Origin: Lepturacanthus savala
Taxonomy: Eukaryota > Chordata > Actinopteri > Scombriformes > Trichiuridae
NCBI GenBank assembly: GCA_030544235.1
Contig: CM060471.1
Coordinates: 1,638,848 to 1,702,847, forward strand
DNA length: 64,000 bases
Direction: 5' to 3'
A program made the translations under genes and the position numbers. The notes beneath the pieces are model-generated. The model was not told the DNA's origin, made no database searches, and worked only from the letters and a program-made list of their open reading frames with translations. Below, piece by piece: positions 33,601 through 45,600 of the stretch (position 1 is its first letter; each line of letters starts with the position of its first letter).

Positions 33601-36600
33601 GGAACGCTTTGGGGTCCCCCCGGAAGAGCTGGAGGAAGTAGCCGGGGAGAGGGAAGTCTGGGCTTCCCTGCTGAAGCTGCTGCCCCCGCGACCCAACAAC
33701 GGATAAGCGGAAGAAGACGAAACGAGACGAGATTCAGGCTCATCTCTGTTGCTACAGCCTGGGTAGTCACATTCACGCCTCATTTTTACACATATGTTAT
33801 GTGTAAAAATCATATTATGTTTATAGCTTGTATCATCCCAAGTCTCCCAGACGTTCTGGGATTCGATTCAATTCGATCGCGCAAGCACGCACACGCGAGA
33901 CAGAGACCCCCTCCATGCTCCACCCGGTGTGGACTAAGCGGACTAGACTGGACCGGGGGGTGATAAACATCTCCATGAAATAACTTTTTGGAACTTGGGA
34001 TGTCTGTAAACGTGTCGGTCTAATTCTCTCAAACTAGCTCATTAGCGATGCTGATATAAACATGCGAACACCACTGAACAACTGAATAAAGTTGTGTTGA
34101 CTATTGTAGCAGTCAGCAGGATGACAGCAGCACTATTAATATCAGGGGGAGACTCCCAGGTTTTCCGGGAGACTTGGAATGATACAAGCTATAAACAAAA
34201 TATACATATGTGTAAAAATGTGGCCTAAATGGGACTACCCAGGCTGTAGCAAGATGAGCCTGAATCTCATCACGGATTTTATCTTCTCTGGTCGTCTTGG
34301 GGCTGCGCGCAGAGATACGAAGGGAGAGAAAGTACGGCCAAGTGATTACGAGCTGGGACTTTTTCATGGATATTGGTTTTGTGATGCATATAAATCACTC
34401 TTTGCTGCTGTTTTGAGAAGAAAGACATTTTATTTTAGTGTCCCCCTGTTATGCCCCAGTCTAGGGGACCCAGGACATAACATAAGTGGCCCCCATCCTC
34501 CCCAAGTCCCAAGCAGCCACCAACAGAAAGCTGAATGTTCAGATATACCAAGTGATTTATTTACAATATAAGTGTGCAAGTGAAAGCAACAAACAAGTAG
34601 ATAATACTAAATAGGGGCAACACTAACTAACTTAAGGTTTCAGGGTGGACCAAGGCCAAAACATGTGAAAAATACACAACTATACTACTTTAATGATTTT
34701 ATAAGCTCTGTTTTATTATTTGTCTAAATATGTCAAGTGTTTTAGATAGTTCCCTTATTAAATTAAATTTATATTTTTTTATGAATCGTATTCCCTCTTA
34801 TTCTGTAATCACTCTTTTATATTTTCTATTCTCTTAACGTTTTAATAACTGTTCTAATTGTCTTTAACTTATCTTTTATTGTGTTTTTTGCACTTTGTAT
34901 TTTTTATTTGTTATGTAAAACACTTTGATTTTTCTTGTTATTGAAATGTTCTCTCCAAATAAAGTTTCCTTCTTTTGCTTGGTGGTGTTACAGATGTCTG
35001 ATAGAACACAGTCAGGGAGACTCTCCAGCATCCAGCTGTGAGTCTATGAACACTGACTGGTCCATGGAGCCTCCTCCATTATTCAGTAATGAACCTGGAC
35101 CCTCAGACACAAAGTAAGAGATTCTGAGTAACCTGAAAATGTTTTTCATTAATCTAAATATGCCCAAGGCCAGGGCATATTTAGATGTCCACAATGACAT
35201 GGGTTAATTGTGGACCCTTTAAACGGACCCTTCCCCCACAGGAAACCTTGTTTCACACCTTCAGGGGATGTCACCAAAGATATAAAGGCCTTTGTCCCGA
35301 ACTCTCTCTTCCCCCAACAACTCCCCCAACGAGGCTCCAATAGCAATCAGGTAGTGATACACACAATTATTACCATTGACATCAATGTACATTTAAATAC
35401 AAAAAATGTCCACCAAAATAAATATAATTTACTAAACAAAAAGTTTTTCTCCAAATTCTCAAAATGTCCACTTCCACCAGCCTGAGTTGCCCCAATGATG
35501 CAAAGCTGCATCAGATCTCTCTGATTGAACAGCTGATTTGCTGTCAAATACTTCAGTCAAGTACAAGAACCTCAAAATTGTACTTAAGTTTAATACTTGT
35601 AAATGTACTTGGTTACTTTCTATTACTCTTTATAAGTCCCTATAAGTCATTTCTGGAGTTACCAGATTATTGAAGTGATCATGTAAACAACAAAATCTGT
35701 TGTGCTTTATACAATAAAAGCTGTTATTGGAAATGTGCATAAACACCATCTAACATTTTTACCAATTTTACCATTTTTATTTCTTTCATCCTTTAACATC
35801 TGCTCATGTGTAAAAAGTCATACAGCCGTGACCTACAACAGGAGAAGGGAAGATGCCCACCATTTTCTTCTCATGGAGAATAGGTGAAGGACAGGAGCAG
35901 TGTGTAGCCTTGTTTGTAGATGTAACAGCTCCCACTTAAGGAACGCCCTGACTGTCCCCTCCATATTCTTTTTGTAGCATTGCTACAGTGACTGTTGAGG
36001 CTGTTGAGTATAGAGTGATAAATTCCCTTGGATAAGAGGTGAAATGGCATCCTAGACAAATAAATTCAGTTGCCTATAATTCAATTTGAGAGAGAGAATA
36101 ATTACCTGGATGAAAATAAAATATTCATAGACAGACTTCACATCTGTAATTAATTTTCATCTGATATGAGCTACCAGATGTTGTGTTGAATCATTGTGTA
36201 TCATAATTGTAAAAAAAAATAAGCTCAAAGCTATAACTGTCATAGACGGCACATAGTGCATTCATGACTAGTTCACATGACTCAACATTCATACCAAACC
36301 TTTCATGAATGTGTGAGATAAAATGACAATAGAAAATCACTTTGAGATGTCAGACCTCCACCATGAATATGACCAAGCTATGCAGGTGCCAGATATCACC
36401 ACCAGGTGGCCCAAAATGATGACACCTGTTTGAAGGTCCATTTACCATGATGTTACATCAAAAAGGATTTCTTCCTGATCATTACCAGAATTTAATCATC
36501 TCTTCATGGTACTACTCAACATTTGCTGAAAGTTTGACTTATCTTGCTGACAAACAGACAAATGCTGGTGAAAAACATAACCTCCTTGGCGTACATAATA

Positions 36601-39600
36601 ATTAGAGCCCAAATGTCAAACTAGCAGTTGCAGAACTGCCTGAAGGCCTCCAAGTACCAGAATGTCACAGTAGTGATTTTTTTCTTTCTCTATACCATGC
36701 TGACAGCAGGCAGCACCTCACTCAACACATTGTCAATTACTACCACTACTAACACCTGAATGGCAGTGGTGGGATTCAAACCAACACTTCCTAAGGGACT
36801 GTAGGCTTAACCCAGTGCCTCAGACCACTCAGCCACACTAATGGGTGAAGAGGCGATGTTTACAGCTTCTGTGAAAGATCTATCAAATATGTACCAGTAA
36901 AAAGCATGCAACCATGTTCTGCAAGAGCATTGCATTATCTGCTTGAAACATAATTTTAGTGTCCAATACAGGAGAAAAGGGGCAGAACATCACAACATAA
37001 GATGAAGACCATGGAGCCTTCGCAATAGACATCATCAACAATTAGTAGAGGATGGTTTCAGTTGATCGTACTCTGGGTTATGGGTCCAGCACGCTTTCAC
37101 TGCACCACTCTGCTGTTAGCTGGAGCTTCAGGCCTTGTACATGCATCCCATGATTCTAGACAAACTTCTTTTCTGCAAACGCTTTCTAAATATCTGTAAA
37201 ATCAAGGGGATGCACAAGACAGAAGAGATTGTTGAGTAATAGGATTGCTTTCAGTTATAAATGGCCGACAGAGAAGTGCAGCAATAATGAGGATTAATGC
37301 TGCACCGATCGATCGGCTGCCGATCATGATCGGCCGATATTGCCTAAAAATAGCCTGATCAGCGATCGGAAAAACATGCCGATAAAAAAAGTTGATCACG
37401 TGACTTAAATTATTCGTGGCCATTTTCAAACTGACAAACACGCTACAAAACAAAAAGGGACAGATTGGACCCGTTTTAGTCAGTTACTCTCTCGGTGCGC
37501 AGCTGTTTTCGTTGTGTGGGGGCGGGCCATAAAGCAACTAACCAACCACGACATGATTCTTCTAAAAAAAACTGTCATTTTTGACCAATCCTAATAATCC
37601 TCTGCTTCAGTTTCACAGCATGCACATCTCTGTCCAGTAGCGAGTGAGGGGGCATGTACTAGAAGAAGTGTTTTCTGCCTGGCAACAGCGGGCCATTGGC
37701 TGCATTGTATTTTATTTCTATAAAACGCTGCACCCTCTGCTAAATGAAAGATATGGAAATTTAAAATTCCTTCTGTGATCGGCAATCGGCAGATCAAGTT
37801 TTTTGGTGATCGGTATTGGTGATCGGGCCAATAAATGCTGATTGGTGCATCACTATTGAGGATTTATTTTCCATACTGTCACCCAACCCAATCTCATGAC
37901 TTTTCATGGTACGTAAAAATAGAAACTATTACAATGTGTTGTCATCACATTTTATGCCTTTTATTCGTAAAAGGGCCATGTTTCCCTGCCCTATATGTTT
38001 TAATGGACAGTGTGCAACTCGACCACTGTGAACTCTAAGTGGAGACCGAGGGAAAGAAAGATGTCAGCTTAAAAGATTTTTGCCATCAACCTCAATTCTT
38101 AGAAGCTCAGTCACAACTCAAGTCACAAACAATTGAATTGAATTAGTATGCAATTTTTTATTGTGAAAAGTTTAGGTCTCATTTAAGGTCCAAACTGATC
38201 AAAACTGGCCGGCTCATGGGAGAACATCAGCTACAATTTGTCAGCATTTACAACTACAAAACCATATTGATTTTTAATGTTATGATGCTGTCAGACTTTG
38301 CTGGAGTTTGCCACATCGTTGAATCTCAGAGCATCACTGGGTGAAATAATTAATGAATCGCATATTGTCAATGTACGTAAATAAACGTTACCTGCTTGGT
38401 TTTCTTTATATCTGTAGTTTCATAACAAATACAACTTATATTATACATTTTCTTGTGTTTACAAGTTAAAAAAAAATCCCCAGCACTGTGACTGTAGTGA
38501 AGTTTCCAGTGTATAACTCCCTGTGTGGTTCCATTAAAGGAGCAATACACTCACATTTCTCTTCAGTTCATCAGTCTTTTTCATGCTGCGCTCAATTAGG
38601 ACTAGTGCATAAGAACTGAAGTCTGAATTGAGAAAAAAAAAACTTAGAAAAAGGGCACTTTGGGCATGAAGGGGCAAAGGAGCAGGTGCTGTAAAAATTG
38701 TGGCTTGAGTCTGAGCTTCTAAGAAATGAGAAGGTTCCTTGCAAAAGTCTTTAAAGCAAATGTTTCTCCTTTTCCCTCAGTCTCCAGTTGGTGCTCACAG
38801 TGGCATAGTTGCACCCTGCCCACTAAAACACATAGGACAGAGAAACGTGGCCCTTTCATGGAAAAAAAAGGCATAAAAATTGATGATGGCATGTTTTAAT
38901 AGATTTTATTTTCGTGATGGCAACACAAAAAGTCATGAGACTGGAGCAACCATTACAAACACCTAAATGGAAGTGCTGGGATTTGAACCCAGGCAAATCC
39001 AGTGCCTTAGACCATTTGGCTACACCACTGTTCAGAGAGACTGTTCACAGATTCTGTGAAAGATTAATCAAATATTGTCCAGTAAAAAGCGAGAAGCCAA
39101 GGTCAGCAAGAGTGCTGACCTTGGATGTAATGCTGCCTTACTATGCAGCATTACTGTTTTTGTTCCAAATCTCGTACCTGATCATGACATATCTGAGTCA
39201 AGGGGTAAACTAGCCTACATTCAATGATTTGTATTTGTTTCTATTTGTTATTTCAGGAACACAGATGCAAGAGACACGCATTTGACATAGCTAAAAGGAT
39301 CTATAGAAGAATGAGACAAGACTTGCATGAATGACTACTAGATTAGTCAACCGTTTGGTAAATTGGGATGGTCAAGGGTGAGTACACCCTCCTTGGTGTA
39401 CGCACCCCTTGGTAAAAGTGAAGTCACAGAAGCAACAAGCATTGGTGGGGGAAATACATCTTCATTAAGGGGGTGTAGAGCCAGAGCCGCTGTAGAGCCC
39501 TAACTGCTGGACGACAGCCGCTGTAGAGCCGCTGTAGTGCTGAAGCTGCTGGAAGTCAGCCAATGTAGAGCCACTGCAGAGCCAGAGATGATAGAGGTCA

Positions 39601-42600
39601 GCTGCTGTAGAGCTGGTAGACTTGGAGCAAGCCAGCTACTGCTACAGCAAGCTAGCTAGCTGCTGCTACAGAGTGGAGGCTGGTTGCTAGCATCTACAGA
39701 TCTAGCTTCAAACTAGCTCCTGCAGTACTTCATAGTATCTTATGATTGGCTGCTGCAGCAATGGCAGAGGCTACTGGTGAGAGACAGCTACAACATTGCT
39801 ACCAGATGACAGTTTCAGGGCCAGTTGTCATGGAAAGCTCAGGCCTCAACTTTTTTCAATCAAACAAGGCCTCAAACAGTTTTTAACCAAACTGATGCAT
39901 CAAATGTATCCCAAATTAAACCAGAGGTTTCTCAAAATGAGATAACAGCTCGCAAAAAGATCCCATTTCTGACTCCTTGTCTGGTCAAATTGATTTAAAC
40001 CACATTTTACATTATAAAAATATATAGACCTGACAGAAAAAAAAAGGATTCAGGATAGCTGTCTTCTTGGATGTGTCATGAACTCCCCCGTCAAGTAAAG
40101 TGTCACTAAAATGTCTTTACAGGAAAAGGGGTGGAGTTTTTGTGGAGGAGCAACTGTCCTGCTGTTGTTTGTGTCAGGATGTCCTAAAGGATCCTGTCTC
40201 TACCAGCTGGGGATGTTGGTTCTGCAGACTGTGTTTAAACTCATACTTGGAACAGTTTTCTTCATTGGGAGACTTCTCCTGCCCCCAGTGTAAAAAGATA
40301 TCCAGAACAAGACCTGGACTGCAGACTGGACAAAGTAAGGCTGGTTGATTTGATTTTGTGTTGCTGATAATGAATAATTGTCAATGTCTTTGTTTAGTCT
40401 CATGTTTGTTCTCTGTTTTAGTGACTGTTGCTCTCCAGGAGACTTTAGATCAATATAAGATTGGTTTGAAGATGAGCAATGAGCATGTGACTGAAGGAAT
40501 CAATGAAGCAAGATGTAAAACCCTCCTCACCAATGTCTTCACTGAGCTCTACCTCATAGAGGCCAAAAGCCAACACGATGTGGAGCAGCTTGAAAAAGAT
40601 TCCAAGATGGAGACCCGCCAGGATACTAAAATCGAGCATGGCAACATCTTTAAAGTCTTACTTGGGCAAAAAAATGATATTAGAGTTGTTATGACAAATG
40701 GTGTTGCTGGCATTGGTAAAACATTCTTGGTGCAGAAGTTCACTCTGGAGTGGGCAGAGGGTGAGAAAAACCAAGAGATCGATTTGGTCATTCCACTTTC
40801 ATTCAGGGAGCTGAACTTGATCAAAGATGAGCAGTACAGCCTTTTCACTCTGATCCCTGTTTTCCATCCAACGTTAAAGAACCTCACAGTAGAGCAGCTC
40901 GCTCGCCTTAAAGTTTTGTTCATCTTTGACGGCCTGGATGAAAGCAGATTCTCACTGGAATTCAAGTACATAAAGGTTGTGTCTCATGTCACACAGACAT
41001 CATCAGTCAACCTGCTGCTGACAAACCTCATCAAGGGGAAGCTGCTTAAATCAGCTCTCATCTGGATAACTTCCAGACCTGCAGCAACCAATCAGATCCC
41101 TCCTAATTGTGTTGACAGGGTCACAGAAGTACGAGGCTTCAATGACCACCAGAAGGAGGAATACTTCAGAAGGAGATTCAGTGATGAAGATCTTTGCAGC
41201 AGAATCATCTCACACATCAAGACCTCCAGGATCCTCTACGTCATGTGTCACCTCCCAGTCTTCTGCTGGATCACTGCTTCAGTTCTGGAGGATATGTTGA
41301 CTACAGACCAGACAGAAGAGTTGCCCAAGACCCTGACTGACATGTACTCACACTTCCTGCTGGTTCAGATAAAGCGGAAGAAGACCAAGTCTGGTGAGGG
41401 ACATGAGGCAGATCCACAGGAGCTGACAGAGGCTGACATAGAAGTTCTTTTGAAGCTGGGGAGGTTGGCATTTGAGCAACTGGAGAAAGGAAACATCATG
41501 TTCTACCAAGAAGACCTGAAAAAGTGTGGTGTTGATGTCACAGAGGCTTCTGTGTTCTCAGAAGTTTGTACACAGATTTTCAAAAGAGAGAGTGTGATCT
41601 TCCAGAAAACAGTCTACAGCTTTGTTCATCTGAGCGTTCAAGAGTTTTTGGCTGCAGTCTACATGCAGCACTGTTACATCACTACAAACACAGACGTACT
41701 GGAGACTTTCTTGCAAAAAAAACATCCCCACTCTTCCCTCGAGGACTTCCTGATAGGAGCCATGAAAATATCTCTCGAAAGTAAAAATGGCCACCTAGAC
41801 CTGTTTGTCCGCTTCCTTCATGGCCTCTCTCTGGAGTCCAACCAGAGTCTCCTTGGAAGTCTACTGGGTCAGTCCAGCAGTCCAGAAACCACCCAGAGAA
41901 TCATCAACAGGCTGAAGGAGATGAACACTGAGTTATTCTCTCCTGACAGATGCATCAACATCTTCCACTGTTTAATGGAGATGAATGAGCGCTCAGTACA
42001 TCAGGAGATCCAAGAGTTCTTGATGTCAGATAAGAACAGATTACAAAAGGAACTCTCTGTGATCCACTGCACAGCTCTGGCCTACCTGCTGCAGATTTCA
42101 GAGGTATTAGATGATTTAGACCTTAAGAAGTATAACACATCACACCAGGGACGGCGGAGACTGATCCCAGTTGTGAGGAACTGCAAGAAGGCTGAGTATG
42201 TCCAGATGTTATTGTCATTATCAACAGTATAAATCAATCACTGAAGATCAGACACACAAACAATTCATGTCCATGTGATCATTCCAAAAAGTTGCCTCTG
42301 TGAACTATTTTTTACATTTATAGAGAAGCATTTTACAGTGATTGGCAAACAAATTATTAACATCAACAAAAATTATTTAAATAAGAGATATAAATGGGCA
42401 ACATGGCAATGGTTAGCACTGCGCTGACCAAGACCTTGGTCTGGGACCTTTCTGTGTGGAGTTTCATGTTCTCGCTGTGTCTGCGTGGGTTTTCACCGGG
42501 TACTCCGGCTTCCTCCCACAGTCCAAACACATGCTGAGGTTAATTGGAGACTCTAAAGCACCCATAGGTGTGAGTGTGTGAGTGAATGGTGTGTGTGTCC

Positions 42601-45600
42601 ATTATAAACTGGTGACCATCTGGGGTGTATCCCTGCCTCTCACCTGTAATGTGCTGGGATTGGCTCCAGCAGGCCCCTGTGACCCTAATGAGAAATAAGT
42701 GGGTATAGAATTCTTTAGAAAGATTTCTTATTTTCTTAAACCAAGTTTAAATTGATGAATATCCAGAAATCTAAATTTGAAATGCTAAATGATCTGCCAA
42801 TAGAGAAAGATAATTCTAGATCATTTGACTCAATAATAATAACTAGATGATATTTATTCCTTATCAGACCTTTAATCAAGACTCCTGTAATCTACTCTAA
42901 GACCATGTCTACTTTGTGTCAGTCTGCTCTAGTACCAAGAAAAAACAGGGCAGGTGATCCTGGTCCTGGAAGGCCAGTGAGGGTGAAGGTTTTTGTTTCA
43001 ACCAAGAAGTAACACACCTGATTCTACTAATGAAGGTCCTCAGTAACATTACATTCATCCTTCACCTTATAGTTTTAATACAAATCTAGTAGGATAATTT
43101 CAAGACAGCCCTGTTGTATTTGCACGATATCGAGGTACTGACCCCAAAGCAAAACTTGATTTGTCATCAAAATGTAGTCAGTCAGTCATCTTCTATACCC
43201 GCTTATTCCTCATTAGGGTCACATGGTCAATCCCAGCACATTATGGCGAGAGGCAGGGATACACCCCAGATGGTCACCAGCCTATTGTGGGGCACACACA
43301 CCATTCACTCTCACATTTATTCATCTATGGACAATTTAAAGTCAGCAAATAACCTCATGTTTCTGGACTGTGGGAGGAAGCTGGAGAACACCCACCAGAC
43401 ACAGAAAGAACATGAAACTCCACACAGAAAGGTCCCAGACCCAGGACCAAGGAGGTCTTGAACCTGCAACCTTCTTGCTGTGAGGCAACAGCGCTAACCC
43501 CTGCACCATACAATATTTTCAATATTATAAATATTTCAATATTTCTTTTCAATATTTATGATAAACTGATTGATTTCATCATGTTTAAACATAATATATG
43601 TTGTAATAACAGGATTCAGGACTTTGAGCTCTCAGAGACAGACTGTGAAGTCGTGGCTTCAGCTCTGACATCCAACCCCTCCCATCTCCAGGAACTGGAC
43701 CTGAGTAACAACAACCTGAACGATTCAGGTCCAAAGCATCTGTTCACTGCACTGAAGAGTCCAAACTGTAGACTGGTGGCTCTCAGGTCAGTTCATGGTG
43801 TCCTTTTGTACTTCTAATATTCTATTCTATTATTCTTTTTGTATGTGCCATTATTCAACTACATAACAGAAGGATTTAATCCTATGGCAATGCAATCCAA
43901 AGCTTCTTATACAGAAAAGTGTCAGGCAAAATCCAAGTACACAGCAGGGCAGAGGGATCAGGCAGATGTACAGACTGAGTAACTCAAAGCTCAAATGTTA
44001 AAAACGGTGCACAGGAAGGCAGCAAGATCAGGCTGAGGTGCAAAAAGGGGATAAGCAAGACTCACAAAGAGGCACAGGCAGAAGTTGGTAATAGCACAAG
44101 AGCAGGTAAAGGTCTCCAAAAAACACAAGGCATCTGTCCAAAAACAGGTTTGGGTCAAAAACAGCAGGATCCATGATAAGGCGTGAGCAAAAAACAGTCT
44201 TGGGCAATTAGGGTAAATTTATCTGGCAAGTGCTGCCAGTCCAGGTGCAATTTACAGTCACATCTGTGTTGCATGGAGTCAACAAACATATGTCACCTAT
44301 AAACAGGTGTTTCAGCCTCACACTTCCTCTGATGTTTTTGTTTTTGCCTCAGAAACAGCATTTTCGATATTAGCCCACAGGTTTTCAATGGGGTTAAGTT
44401 CAGGGGATTGAATTGACCACTCCAGAAGGTTTTGTTTTGTGTGTAAAAGCCTCCCTGTGGCCCTTCAAAAATAACATTCACCACGTAATAATAATTTTGA
44501 TAATAATAGTAATTTAACTGTAAATACAATGATCAACATATTCATGCCCTGACGCCCACATGTAGCCATAGAGTGCTCATTTCCATCATTTGTTCATAAT
44601 GCAACTAGGAATTCAAGTACATCTCAAAGAAAAGGCAATCAAATGATGCTCCTTAAGTGCATCTTGTTGCAGCTAATGAAGTTTCTAGAAGCCTATGCTG
44701 AAATCGCAGAAAATATATACACAGATTATATAAGGCAGATTTAAAAATGCATTACAAATAAAAATCTAATTGTTTTCTGACAACTCCTCTGCATTCTTGT
44801 CAGTTGACCATATTTTTAAATAATCATAGGATTTAGGATTATTTTAAATGGTCCAGTCAACAGACTACAGATTCTCCACAGACGCAGCCAGGGACATGTA
44901 GAACTAGAAGTAGAGTAGTAGAGTTTACTGAAAAAACAATCTGTGAATGATTCGATTCTGTGAAATAGCTTGTTTTTAAAATCTGACTTTACAGAATTAA
45001 ATATGGATAGATGATTGGTTTTGCTTCAACATTTTTATTATTTTGTTTTGATCATTAAAAGGTCTGTACTAAAACAAGAAAATTACTATTTCAACAAATG
45101 GAAACCAAAACATTAAAAACTTCAATAGATCCTGATGCAATGAGGTGGACCAAATGTGCTGCTTTAAGAGGAAAAATGTTCTTTTGTCATGAACAAAGTG
45201 TGTTAGACATTCATCACTTTACTGTCAAGTTACAGTGCTATTCCTGTGTTTCTAAAGGAAAGGCTGGGTTACGGATATTCAAATAATATTTTGACTACTT
45301 TATACTAGACTATATATGGTAGACTATTATAAATAGGGTGACATGGTGGAGCAGGGGTAGAGACCTCCTTGGTTCTTGGTCTGGGACCTTTCTGTGTGGA
45401 GTTTCATGTTCTCTCTGTGTCTGTGTGGATTTTCACCGGGTACTCCGGCTTCCTCCCACAGTCCGAACACATGCTGAGGTTAATTGGAGACTCTAAATTG
45501 TCCATAGGTGTGAGTGTGTGAGTGAATGGTGTGTGTGCTCCATGATAGACTGGTGACCATCTGGGGTGTATCCCTGCCTCTCGCCGTAAAGTGCTGGGAT

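Noticed and set aside
33295..33963. Overlapping 117-172-aa ORFs on both strands
   Set aside because: They are shadows of the GC-rich Rex3-like RT coding frame.
36761..36843. Functional tRNA-Leu gene
   Set aside because: Three outer acceptor-stem pairs are lost and a related decayed copy lies nearby, so it is more likely a pseudogene or SINE head.
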